Below, piece by piece: positions 16,504 through 26,233 of a stretch of 35,157 nucleotides of DNA (position 1 is its first letter; each line of letters starts with the position of its first letter). This DNA comes from Candidatus Cloacimonadota bacterium (GTDB lineage Bacteria > Cloacimonadota > Cloacimonadia > Cloacimonadales > TCS61). The stretch spans positions 1 through 35,157 of the forward strand of contig JAGLPW010000192.1 in the NCBI GenBank assembly GCA_023137125.1, read 5' to 3'. A program made the translations under genes and the position numbers. The notes beneath the pieces are model-generated. The model had not been told where the DNA came from, did no database searches, and saw only the letters and a list, made by a program, of their open reading frames with translations.

Positions 16504-19500
16504 TTGGAGATTTGGATGTATAGAATCGCATTGATATTATTATTGGTCATTTTCTCTAGTTCGATCTTTGCTAACAATTTTGAAGTAATTAGCCAAACCG
16601 AGAATGAACTGATTGTTAAATTCATTCTGCCTGAATTTGATAGGGAAATAATTTCAACAAAATTTGGATCCTTCAATAAAATAATCTGTGCTGATGCATC
16701 ATATCCGGTTGAAGGTGGACATCCATTATTACCTTTCTTCACAGAAATTATTGGACTACCAATTGATGGGGATGCTTCATTCCAAATAATAGGGAAAAAA
16801 CAAAGAACTTTACGCAACTTCAAAGTATATCCTGCAGAAAAGATGGTGCCTTCCGAAACTTTAGTTAACTATCAATTCCATATGGAAAAAGACATATACA
16901 ATTCATCAGCACTTTATCCAGCTAATATTATTGAGAAGGGATCTCCAGCTTATATCGGTGACAGATATTTTATGGGATTCAATATTCATCCTTTTCAATA
17001 TAGAGCAAAGAATACCGAGCTTTTAATAACTGAAGAACTTACATTACGTATTAAAATAAACGGTAACAAAAGTAGAAGCATCTCACAAGGTGAAAACTAC
17101 ATTGATAAAATTGGTGACTCATTCTTTTTGAATAACAATTATTCTAAGGGTTGGAGAAAAGAAAAACAGAAATCAAGCTATATCCCATCCAGAGATGGTG
17201 ATGAAGTAAATGAATTTCGAATCATTGTGGATGAAGAGGGAATTTATAAAATAAGCTATGAGTATATTACGGAAATACTGGCAACGCTAGATTTTCCAAT
17301 TGAATATGAAATGGCTTTTGACTGGGATGACATAGATCCTCGAAATTTGGAATTGTCATGCATGGGAAATCAGGTTCCAATACATTTTGTAGGTGCTGCA
17401 GATGGTTCTTTTGATCCGGGAGATTACTTTGAATTTTATGGAGATATTCATTACGGTGAAAATCATTATTACGATGATTATACATATGAGAATTCTTATT
17501 TCTTAAAATTGCTGGATCACCCGGGAAGCAGAATGGCAGTAGAAAACGGTGGTTTGGGAAATATCAACCCGGGATTGTTCACAGTTCCAGAATCATATCA
17601 GCAAACCGTACATTTTGAAGAGCAGAACTCAAAGGATCATCTTGGTGCACAATATCTCTGGAATACCCCTGATTTCTACCGTGAAGATATCTGGTTCTGG
17701 GATAGGATCTATTCTCCTTCCTTAGAGATATACCCTTTTGAACTTCAATATCCCGATCAGCGTCCAACAAAAAGATTTACAGCGCAAGTCTGCCTTTTCA
17801 GTCTTACGTTCAATGAAGATGATTATTACCAGATAAATCACTCTGCACAAATTAACATCAACTCCTCGCAAATTGATCAGCATGAATGGAATGGACAGGC
17901 TGAGCAAATGTTCAATAATATAGATAATCCCTTACCAAATAGCTATTTATACAATGGAGATAATAATTTATATGTAAATTTACCCGGAATTCCAGGCATC
18001 GAAAATCAACAGGTTCTGCTTGATTACTTTGATGTTACTTACTGGCGCGAATATAAAACCGATACTGATGAAATAAAATTTACCGAACCTCAGGATGAAG
18101 ATCTGGGTTTATTCCAATTTGAACTGAATAATTTTTCTACAGATCAAATCTCAGTTTATAAATTGGGAATCAGTTTTATAGAAAACGTTCAAGTAGAATC
18201 TTTCCTGGGAAATGGAGCTCCTCCTTTTAAGATATCATTTCAGGATAGTTTGATCAATCATAATACTGACTATTTTGCAGTTACAGAAGAAATGAAGAAG
18301 CTGCCTGTTAAAATTCTTCCGAATATTCCTTCCAATTTGAGATCACAAACAAACTTTGCTAAATATATTGTAATAACAATAACAGATTTTATAGAAAATG
18401 AATCATTATTACAATTCAAACAAACATGGGAAAGTCAGGGTAAGATCGTGAAAGTCGTTGATCTTCAAGATATATTTGATGAATTTAATTATGGTATCCG
18501 CTCTGCGCAAGCAATAAAAGATTTCATTCAATATGCGTATAATAACTGGAGTGGATCGGGTGTTACTCATGTTCTTTTTATGGGAGATGGAATTACCGAT
18601 GAAAGAGATAACAGCCCTAGTCGTGAGTTTAATCTTATTCCATTTAAAAATATTTGGGTTGAATATTGGGGTGCTATCGCCAGCGATAATTGGCTTGGAT
18701 GTATTGTTGGTGATGATCTGGTTCCGGATGTTGCAATTGGTCGTATTAATATTTGGAATGAAGATCAAATAGAAGATGTTGTAAATAAAACTATTCATTA
18801 TATAGATCAACCAAATTTTCAAGATCTCTGGCATAGTCATGTTACTCTTGCAGCTGGTGGAAATCCGGGAGAGGGAGCTGTTTTTGCAAATCAATCAGAA
18901 ATAATTCGTTCATTGTGGATACCAGATGATTATAACGTAAGCCGTGTTTATTGTAACACCGATGGTTTACCAAATTCATATGCAGGGAATACAACAGACC
19001 TTATCAGCAACATTAATGATGGAACTATCTATTTACAGTTCATGGGTCATGGTGGTGGTCATATTTGGGCAGATTACAACCTATTAAATATTGCAGATAT
19101 AGCAACTTTCAATAATGAGAACCTTCCTTTTGTAGCAAGTTTGTCATGTTATGGTTCCGCCTTCAATACTCCCCAAAGCTCCTGTATTGGAGAGGAATTG
19201 ATCCTACGTCCAAATCGTGGTGCGATCGGACATATTGGTTTTACAGGTTATGGTTATCTCTATGGTGATCTTTCTTTCAGTAAATATCTTACCGAAGCAA
19301 TCTTTGATAAGCAAGTGCCAACTATTGGTGAGATTGTAAACTTTACAAAAGCTAAGTTCTTTGCCTCATATCATAATCAAGGAGTGAAAGTAGCCCTTAT
19401 ACAAGGTGGTGCTCTTTTAGGTGATCCTATGATCCAACTTGTTTTACCATATGACCAGAAACAAGTCGATCTAAATAATTACAATCTTGTAGAAGGAGAT

Positions 19501-21519
19501 ACTTTGGTAATAAGTTCTAATGTTGGGTCACAAATAAGTAATGGAAAATTTGTAGTTTTTGATGAGGATGATTCTCAATTACCTCTCGATCAATACTATC
19601 CGTTAGAAATCCCAGCAATTAATGATACACTTTCAGTTTCTGATTTTATAGTTCCAGAAAGTAGTAACTCAATTTATTCTCAATATGTAAAAATATTTGC
19701 TTATGGCGAAGACGGAGAAATAACCGGTATCACAAATTTTACCGTGGGTCAATCTGCAATGGTAAATCTTGAAGTTATCCCTGATCCACCAGAAGAAGGA
19801 GATGAGATAAATATTCGTGCTGATTTCTTTGATGAGCATGGATTAGCAGATATCTATTTTGTAAGTGATACTTCATTAATTGAGATGATCAATATAGAAG
19901 AACATACATATGAATTAGAAAGCCCTCTCCCTGCACACTTTGCCGGAGATGAGATTAGCTTCCATTTTAAAATATTTGATACCATTGGAGATTCTACTAT
20001 TACGAATTCTGAGGTCATAATTGTTGCTGGACCCGATCTTGTAATGGAACATTTTGAACTTGCCGAATTTGAAAATGCACCCGCTGCAAAAGTGCTTATT
20101 CGAAATTCCGGTTCGACAGTAGCAGGTTCTTGCAATCTAAGGTTATACGATGTAACAGATGTTCCAATATTATTAACAACTATTCAAATATCACCTCTTG
20201 CCGTTCTGGAAAACAGATGGGAATATATTCCAATTCCACTCCTGAATGGAGAAATTGAATTCCGTGCAATTGTTAATGAAAATGAAGAGTCTTTTTCTGA
20301 GATCCATACTTTTAATAATGAAATCAATTCTGATAGTTATTCAATAAATATGTTCGAAGTCGGAGCTTCAGGATCAGTAGTTTCTGCACTAAGTCTGGAT
20401 AATAATCTACTTTGTGAATTCCCGTCGGATTTCTTAGTTGAACCTGCAATTTTCTACATAAATTCAATTATTACAGAAGAACCGATAGATCAACCGGATA
20501 TTAAAGAGATCTTGCCGGCATATCCAACCAGCTCATTCTGTTATGAAATTGGAACTCTTGATGAATCCTGTCTGGCAGATACTATTGGTCATTTCCAAAA
20601 CAATAGATCCATTTCACTTACTTTCAGTTATGACCCGGCAGATTCACTTATGCAAGCTATGGAAGCCGAAGGTAATTTCAATATCTATAGATGGGAAAGT
20701 GAATTCAATAAATGGATAAAATATGGCGGTTTGATAGATTCTGTAGCAAATACTGTTACCTACGAAGTAAATAGAATTGGAATTTACTCGATCTTACAAA
20801 ACAATGATGACCAAGCTCCTTATATTGAAGCAAATGTTGAAGGGCAGGAATACACACAAACCTTAAATTCTGGTCCTGGACAAGAATTTACTCATGGTGG
20901 ATACATTTCTAAAGATGGTGTGATCTCATTCGTTTTGATGGACGCCAACGGAATTGATGTTTTTGAAAATGGCATAACACTTTATCTTTCTGATGGCACA
21001 GATGTTACTGAAATTGGAAGTGATGAATATGCATTAACCATAACTCCCGGAAATCTTAATCAACTCCCACTTAAATATCAGCTAAATAATCTAACAAAAG
21101 GAACATACTATATTAGTTTAGAATGTCATGATGTTAATGGAAATGAAGAAAACCTGGAAATTGAATTTATTGTAAATGATAAGTTCGATATTATAAATTT
21201 TGCAAATTATCCAAATCCGGTTAAAACCGCAACTGTTAATCATCACAATTCAGGCAGAACAAGATTTACTTATGTCCTAACAGACGATGCAGACAAAGTT
21301 AATATAAAAATATATACGGTTAGCGGAAGATTGATCAAAACATTTAAAGATCTTCCATCTTCTGTTGGATATCATGAATATCCCCGAGGTCCTCTCGGTT
21401 GGGATTGCCGAGATAAGGAGGGATATTTCTTAGCGAATGGTGTATATTTTTATCGAATAACTGCAACTAAAGGTAATAAAAAAATTGAGGAAACACAGAA
21501 AATGGCAATATTAAAATAG
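16504..21519 (+). CDS. Gingipain-like C25 cysteine peptidase with a C-terminal sorting-like domain; PorU (T9SS sortase) candidate
   Basis: Signal peptide and gingipain propeptide-like N-terminus. IYLQFMGHGGGHIW (His849, codon 19048-19050) and FVASLSCYGSAF (Cys882, codon 19147-19149). C-terminus YPNPVKT...VSGRLIKTF...LGWDCRDKEGYFLANGVYFYRITA...KMAILK. Directly followed by a PorV-like gene. Confidence 0.8.
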   Translation: MEIWMYRIALILLLVIFSSSIFANNFEVISQTENELIVKFILPEFDREIISTKFGSFNKIICADASYPVEGGHPLLPFFTEIIGLPIDGDASFQIIGKKQRTLRNFKVYPAEKMVPSETLVNYQFHMEKDIYNSSALYPANIIEKGSPAYIGDRYFMGFNIHPFQYRAKNTELLITEELTLRIKINGNKSRSISQGENYIDKIGDSFFLNNNYSKGWRKEKQKSSYIPSRDGDEVNEFRIIVDEEGIYKISYEYITEILATLDFPIEYEMAFDWDDIDPRNLELSCMGNQVPIHFVGAADGSFDPGDYFEFYGDIHYGENHYYDDYTYENSYFLKLLDHPGSRMAVENGGLGNINPGLFTVPESYQQTVHFEEQNSKDHLGAQYLWNTPDFYREDIWFWDRIYSPSLEIYPFELQYPDQRPTKRFTAQVCLFSLTFNEDDYYQINHSAQININSSQIDQHEWNGQAEQMFNNIDNPLPNSYLYNGDNNLYVNLPGIPGIENQQVLLDYFDVTYWREYKTDTDEIKFTEPQDEDLGLFQFELNNFSTDQISVYKLGISFIENVQVESFLGNGAPPFKISFQDSLINHNTDYFAVTEEMKKLPVKILPNIPSNLRSQTNFAKYIVITITDFIENESLLQFKQTWESQGKIVKVVDLQDIFDEFNYGIRSAQAIKDFIQYAYNNWSGSGVTHVLFMGDGITDERDNSPSREFNLIPFKNIWVEYWGAIASDNWLGCIVGDDLVPDVAIGRINIWNEDQIEDVVNKTIHYIDQPNFQDLWHSHVTLAAGGNPGEGAVFANQSEIIRSLWIPDDYNVSRVYCNTDGLPNSYAGNTTDLISNINDGTIYLQFMGHGGGHIWADYNLLNIADIATFNNENLPFVASLSCYGSAFNTPQSSCIGEELILRPNRGAIGHIGFTGYGYLYGDLSFSKYLTEAIFDKQVPTIGEIVNFTKAKFFASYHNQGVKVALIQGGALLGDPMIQLVLPYDQKQVDLNNYNLVEGDTLVISSNVGSQISNGKFVVFDEDDSQLPLDQYYPLEIPAINDTLSVSDFIVPESSNSIYSQYVKIFAYGEDGEITGITNFTVGQSAMVNLEVIPDPPEEGDEINIRADFFDEHGLADIYFVSDTSLIEMINIEEHTYELESPLPAHFAGDEISFHFKIFDTIGDSTITNSEVIIVAGPDLVMEHFELAEFENAPAAKVLIRNSGSTVAGSCNLRLYDVTDVPILLTTIQISPLAVLENRWEYIPIPLLNGEIEFRAIVNENEESFSEIHTFNNEINSDSYSINMFEVGASGSVVSALSLDNNLLCEFPSDFLVEPAIFYINSIITEEPIDQPDIKEILPAYPTSSFCYEIGTLDESCLADTIGHFQNNRSISLTFSYDPADSLMQAMEAEGNFNIYRWESEFNKWIKYGGLIDSVANTVTYEVNRIGIYSILQNNDDQAPYIEANVEGQEYTQTLNSGPGQEFTHGGYISKDGVISFVLMDANGIDVFENGITLYLSDGTDVTEIGSDEYALTITPGNLNQLPLKYQLNNLTKGTYYISLECHDVNGNEENLEIEFIVNDKFDIINFANYPNPVKTATVNHHNSGRTRFTYVLTDDADKVNIKIYTVSGRLIKTFKDLPSSVGYHEYPRGPLGWDCRDKEGYFLANGVYFYRITATKGNKKIEETQKMAILK

Positions 21520-21528
21520 GAAATAATA

Positions 21529-22542
21529 ATGAAAAAAATAACTGTACTCTTAATCGTATTGCTCTTATCGGTTTCTCTTTCAGCAGGAAGATACGCCGGT
21601 GATTTCATGGTGATAGGTTCCGGAGTCCGCTCTTCTGGAATGGGAAAAGCATTCACGGCAATTGCCAATGATGGATCTGCAATTTATTGGAATGCATCCG
21701 GTATTGCACAAATGCGGGAAACAGAGATTGGAATTATGAGAGCATTCTTATACAATAGTCTTGCATCTTATGACAATTTTAGTTTCTGCCAACCACTTCC
21801 AAATGATGTTACAATTGGTTTCAACTGGACTCGACTATCTATAGATGATATTCCCGTTTTTCTGGAAGAACATCTGGTGGGAAATCCCAGTTTTCGATCT
21901 GCTTATCATGAATACAATTTAACAGGAATACCGGATGACTGGATGACCAGTACCGATGATCTTCTGCAATTTGCTTTTGCAAAGCATATACATTATGATC
22001 TAAATCTGGGCTGGCTCTTTTTTGACCTTCCCTTTGAACTTTACTTTGGTGGGAACATAAAGTATATTAAGCGTAAAATAGATGATAGTATTGGGAACGG
22101 TACCGGATTTGATTTTTCGTTTTTAACAAGGACTAGCCTTGCTGTTCTTTTTGAAAGAGATTGGTTGGGAGATTTTTCTTTTGGAGTTAATTTTCAGGAT
22201 ATTGGAGGAAGCAATATTACCTGGGATGTAGTTGATGATAACTCTGATCATCAGGATGAAGTGTTGATGAACAGTAAATTGGGGATGGCAGTAATTCAAC
22301 CGCTTCCATTCATCAATTCCACCCTTACATTATCACATGATATTGATTATATTTACAGTACCGTCCATCATTTTGGACTTGAATATGAATATAGAGATCT
22401 GGTTGAAGTTAGATTAGGATATTATGATACTAATTTCACAACCGGTCTTACAATAATGTATAAAGATTTTGCACTTGATTACGCATTTCTCACAAATAAT
22501 TTAGCCAGTACAAATCGTGTTGGTTTGAGAGTTAGTTTCTAG
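21529..22542 (+). CDS. PorV/PorQ-family outer-membrane beta-barrel protein
   Basis: Signal peptide. AGDFMVIGSGVRSSGMGKAFTAIANDGSAIYWNASGIAQM is characteristic of the PorV/PorQ (UPF0164-like) N-terminus; alternating beta-strand pattern and C-terminal NRVGLRVSF. Confidence 0.82.
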   Translation: MKKITVLLIVLLLSVSLSAGRYAGDFMVIGSGVRSSGMGKAFTAIANDGSAIYWNASGIAQMRETEIGIMRAFLYNSLASYDNFSFCQPLPNDVTIGFNWTRLSIDDIPVFLEEHLVGNPSFRSAYHEYNLTGIPDDWMTSTDDLLQFAFAKHIHYDLNLGWLFFDLPFELYFGGNIKYIKRKIDDSIGNGTGFDFSFLTRTSLAVLFERDWLGDFSFGVNFQDIGGSNITWDVVDDNSDHQDEVLMNSKLGMAVIQPLPFINSTLTLSHDIDYIYSTVHHFGLEYEYRDLVEVRLGYYDTNFTTGLTIMYKDFALDYAFLTNNLASTNRVGLRVSF

Positions 22543-22555
22543 CAGGGAGTTCAAA

Positions 22556-23383
22556 ATGAAAATATCTTTTCTAATGTTGCTAATGTTGATACCATTTATA
22601 ATTATTTTGGGATGTACAGGAGAAGAAAGTTTGGGTGTCGATACACAAGCTCCAAATAAACCATTATTAGTTCCTCATCTAGGAGATACTGGAGATGTTT
22701 TTCAAGATTATCAGGGTAATTTAGATACTTTGAATTTTTATAATACTTACAACAATATAAATTTTGAGAACAATGGCATAGATGCTGTTATGGAAGGTGA
22801 CTGGATAAAAGTTCAATGGTTTCGTTTGGAAGATTCTGATATTGATTACTTGAAAATATTCAGATTCAGCGCACAAGATTATTATGCAGACACACTAAAT
22901 TTTGCACAAATCATTGATACTGTAAATTATGAAGAACAAATTTATTATGAAGATAGAACTTCAACGATAGATAAAAATTATTTCTATTTTATTGAAGCAA
23001 TTGATAATGCCGGAAATTCAACACTTTCCGATACAACCGGATATAAGTTGATCGATAAACCTTATTTGATCTCTCCGGCTGATAATAGTTCATATCAAAA
23101 TATTTCTGAAGTCGATTTTGAATGGCAACAAGTTGGATCCATTGCTATGCAACACAGAGTACTTGTTTTTGATGAAAATAGAAAACTCATCTGGCAACAA
23201 ACAGTGTTAGATACAGGAAGCTTCAATGTCACATATGATGGACCTCCGATTGATCCCGGTTCTGTACTGATCTGGAGGGTTGATTCCTTTGGTTGGAATT
23301 CAGAAATTACTATTGAGGGAAATTATTATTTTATTGAATCGGGAGCTGAATCCATAGAACGTTATATATTCATAGACGAGTAA
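22556..23383 (+). CDS. Lipoprotein with a fibronectin type III-like region
   Basis: MKISFLMLLMLIPFIIILGC lipobox. W.KVQWFRLEDSDIDYLKIFR...YEDRTSTIDKNYFYFIEAIDNAGNST resembles an Fn3 module. Confidence 0.7.
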   Translation: MKISFLMLLMLIPFIIILGCTGEESLGVDTQAPNKPLLVPHLGDTGDVFQDYQGNLDTLNFYNTYNNINFENNGIDAVMEGDWIKVQWFRLEDSDIDYLKIFRFSAQDYYADTLNFAQIIDTVNYEEQIYYEDRTSTIDKNYFYFIEAIDNAGNSTLSDTTGYKLIDKPYLISPADNSSYQNISEVDFEWQQVGSIAMQHRVLVFDENRKLIWQQTVLDTGSFNVTYDGPPIDPGSVLIWRVDSFGWNSEITIEGNYYFIESGAESIERYIFIDE

Positions 23384-23389
23384 ATTATC

Positions 23390-23418
23390 TTGACGGTAAA
23401 CTATGAAAAAAATTATTA
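23390..23418 (+). promoter_or_regulatory. Candidate promoter for the SLBB-BY kinase-ispE transcription unit
   Basis: TTGACG (23390-23395), 17-nt spacer, TTATTA (23413-23418), upstream of the ATG at 23439. Confidence 0.45.
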
Positions 23419-23438
23419 AAAAATTTCAAGGAGTATAA

Positions 23439-23930
23439 ATGAGAAAAACTATATTTATAATATTTTTATTAATATTAGGATTAAATTTGTGGGCTCAAAT
23501 TGAAAGTAGCGGAGTTCCCAGCTATAATCCTGGAGCTGTTTACCAATACTCCGGTTCTCTTACGGGAACCGAGCAGCTCAAGATCAGAACTTATATTTGG
23601 GGACAGGTTAGAAATCCTGGACTCTATATTGTTCCAGATGACACAGATCTGTTAACATTGATCTCATCTGCCGGCGGTCCTACGGAAAATGCAAAACTTT
23701 CTAAAATTAGAATAATCCGTTCTTCAGCAGAAGGTGAAAAGGTTATTTGGGTTGATATGAAAGAATATCTGGAGACAGGACAAGCAGAATTAATTCCGAT
23801 ATTAAAGCCAGGAGATACCGTAATCGTTTCAGGTTCAACGTATTATGCGTTTACAAAAGCAGTCAATTGGCTTTCTCAAATTGCCGTAATGTTAAGTGTA
23901 TATGTCGCAATTTCAAATATTAGTAATTAA
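23439..23930 (+). CDS. Small SLBB-domain protein, polysaccharide export-associated
   Basis: Signal peptide. IRTYIWGQVRNPGLYIVPDDTDLLTLISSAGGPTENAKLSKIRIIR is SLBB-like; PGDTVIVSGS; C-terminal hydrophobic segment. No recognisable N-terminal poly_export domain. Confidence 0.8.
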   Translation: MRKTIFIIFLLILGLNLWAQIESSGVPSYNPGAVYQYSGSLTGTEQLKIRTYIWGQVRNPGLYIVPDDTDLLTLISSAGGPTENAKLSKIRIIRSSAEGEKVIWVDMKEYLETGQAELIPILKPGDTVIVSGSTYYAFTKAVNWLSQIAVMLSVYVAISNISN

Positions 23931-23944
23931 GTAAATGAGGTAAT

Positions 23945-26233
23945 ATGAAAGATCAGTTCAATCAAGCTAAATTCAACGAGGATTTTGAAGAGCAGGAGAT
24001 TAAACTAACCGATTACTTAAATATAATTATTAGATTCAAATGGATCGTTGCATCCATTTTCCTAGCAATTTTTGTGGTCTCCTTTATATACACTGCCAAA
24101 GCACCTAGAATTTATAAAGCGACTTCTAAAGTGCTTCTGGAAGAGAAGATGGGGAGTAATCTATTTTTCACATCAATGAGTAATAAGGCTTCATCAATAA
24201 ATAACCAAATCCAGATTTTGCAAAGTTTTCCTGTAATGAAAATTACAAATCAAATCCTCTCTAGACATGAAAAATACAAGACATTTCCTATTTCACAAAT
24301 AGAGGGACTCCCTGAATCATATTTAAAAGAAAATTTAGAGATCGATACTGAGAGAGAGACCGATATTCTTATCATAAGTTTTGAATCTACAAATCCATTA
24401 GAAGCTAAAGAAGTTGCAAATGCTGCCGCGCATGCATTAATGCAACAAGATACGGATTATGCAAGAAGAGAATTTAGGAACGCAAGAGAGTTTCTGGCAA
24501 ATCAACTTGATGAACATGACCGTCGATTACGCTCTGCAGAAGAAGAACTTCGAATCTATAAAATTGAGCATGGCGTTTCAATGCTATCAGAAGAAACTCA
24601 GAAACTTATCGAACAGACATCTGATCTTACTGCAATGCTAACTGAAGCAGAAACAGAATTGAGTGTTGCAAATAACCATCTGGACTTCCTTAAAATGGAG
24701 CTGAACGTACAAGATGATTTTCTTTCTGATGTAAATTCTGTACTCTCATCACCATTACTTGAAAAATTGAAACAAGAAACCATTGCGCTTCAAATTCAAT
24801 ATGTAAATTTTTTAACAAAATCAGATTATTCACCCGATCATCCTGAACTTGTTGCATTAAAAAATTCTATAGAAAGTGCAAAAATAAAACTCAATGAAGA
24901 GATCCAGAGAATCCTGCTGGTGAAATCCGGTTCTGCAGATCCATTGATGTTCCGATCTAGTTTGATAGAGAAGATCTCTACAGCTCAAATCGAGCAAAAT
25001 ATTAAATCTTCTAAAGTTGTAAGTTTACGTGCAGCAGTAGAGAAATATAATGAAAAAATGTCTCAACTTCCCGATACTGAAGTTCAGCTGGCAAGATTGG
25101 AACGTAATTATAAGATCAATGAAAAAACATATACAATGCTTATTGAAAAGTATGAAGAAGCAAAGATCGCTGAGAAATCTAAGCTAGGTAAGATCAGAAT
25201 TGTGGAAGAAGCACGTATCCCAGGTGCACCAATAAAACCTAATAAGAAAATGAATATGATGATAGCAATTGTACTTGGTTTAGGTCTTGGAATTGGTGCT
25301 GCACTCCTGGTTCACTCATTAGATTCAAAAATAAGAACATTTGATGATGTTCGAAAATATGTGTCATTACCTGTTTTGGGAACTATACCCCTTATACAAA
25401 CAGATGATATTGAACTTGATAATATTGAACAGAAAATTGAAGCAGCCAACGGACCTGAAAAGGAAAAATATAAAATAATATTACAACAGGTCCAAGAAAG
25501 ATTGATAACAAATTATTCTCCTAAATCTTCGACTGCTGAAGCTTTCAGGATATTACGTACAAATATAATTTCCAGAAAGAAGAATTCTGACTGCACAACA
25601 CTATTAATCACTAGTTCGGGTCCAAAAGAAGGAAAATCCACGATCCAGGCAAATATGGCTACAGCTTTAGCTCAAATGGATGCAAAAGTAATCCTGGTCG
25701 ATCTGGACTTAAGACGCCCAATGGTTCACACGATCATGGGCTTTGAAAAAGAGATTGGAATAAGTGATTTTCTTATAGATAAATCTACTGAAATAGAAAA
25801 AGTTATTAAAAAATCTAATGTCGAGAATCTTGATATAATAACCAGTGGGATCATACCACCAAATCCTTCAGAATTACTTGCTTCAAAACGAATGGATGAA
25901 GCAATTGAAAGCCTTAAAGAAAAATATGACTATATTCTGTTCGATTCACCACCGGTTATTGCAGTTACAGACTCCATGGTAATGGCAAATAAAGTGGATC
26001 TATTAATCCTTGCGATCCGAGTTGACCAGGCAGATAAGAACGTTGTTAAAAGGACAAAAGAGCTTCTTGAGAATATAAAAGTTGATATTGCCGGAGTTGT
26101 AATAAACGGTATCCAACCACATAGATATTATAATAGTTACGAGTATAATTATTATTATTATTATTATTATGGAAAGAGTGAAGAAAAAAAATCTAAGAAT
26201 AAATTCTTCGGCAAAAATAAACCTCTTTCTTGA
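23945..26233 (+). CDS. Wzz-type chain-length domain fused to a BY-type tyrosine kinase (Wzc-like) with a poly-Tyr C-terminus
   Basis: N-terminal Wzz TM region. Walker A SSGPKEGKST, Walker A' VILVDLDLRRP, Walker B YDYILFDSPP. C-terminus HRYYNSYEYNYYYYYYYGKSEEKK. Confidence 0.93.
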   Translation: MKDQFNQAKFNEDFEEQEIKLTDYLNIIIRFKWIVASIFLAIFVVSFIYTAKAPRIYKATSKVLLEEKMGSNLFFTSMSNKASSINNQIQILQSFPVMKITNQILSRHEKYKTFPISQIEGLPESYLKENLEIDTERETDILIISFESTNPLEAKEVANAAAHALMQQDTDYARREFRNAREFLANQLDEHDRRLRSAEEELRIYKIEHGVSMLSEETQKLIEQTSDLTAMLTEAETELSVANNHLDFLKMELNVQDDFLSDVNSVLSSPLLEKLKQETIALQIQYVNFLTKSDYSPDHPELVALKNSIESAKIKLNEEIQRILLVKSGSADPLMFRSSLIEKISTAQIEQNIKSSKVVSLRAAVEKYNEKMSQLPDTEVQLARLERNYKINEKTYTMLIEKYEEAKIAEKSKLGKIRIVEEARIPGAPIKPNKKMNMMIAIVLGLGLGIGAALLVHSLDSKIRTFDDVRKYVSLPVLGTIPLIQTDDIELDNIEQKIEAANGPEKEKYKIILQQVQERLITNYSPKSSTAEAFRILRTNIISRKKNSDCTTLLITSSGPKEGKSTIQANMATALAQMDAKVILVDLDLRRPMVHTIMGFEKEIGISDFLIDKSTEIEKVIKKSNVENLDIITSGIIPPNPSELLASKRMDEAIESLKEKYDYILFDSPPVIAVTDSMVMANKVDLLILAIRVDQADKNVVKRTKELLENIKVDIAGVVINGIQPHRYYNSYEYNYYYYYYYGKSEEKKSKNKFFGKNKPLS
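26150..26170 (+). repeat. (TAT)7 trinucleotide microsatellite encoding seven consecutive tyrosines
   Basis: tat x7 directly after aat and before gga. The last TAT contributes the AT of the ispE ATG (26169-26171). Confidence 0.95.

Noticed and set aside
16488-20135. Antisense or alternate-frame ORFs inside the C25 peptidase gene, including the 161-aa ORF at 18409-18894 (-)
   Set aside because: The + frame carries conserved catalytic motifs throughout. The antisense translations are Ile/Asn-rich without domain signatures.
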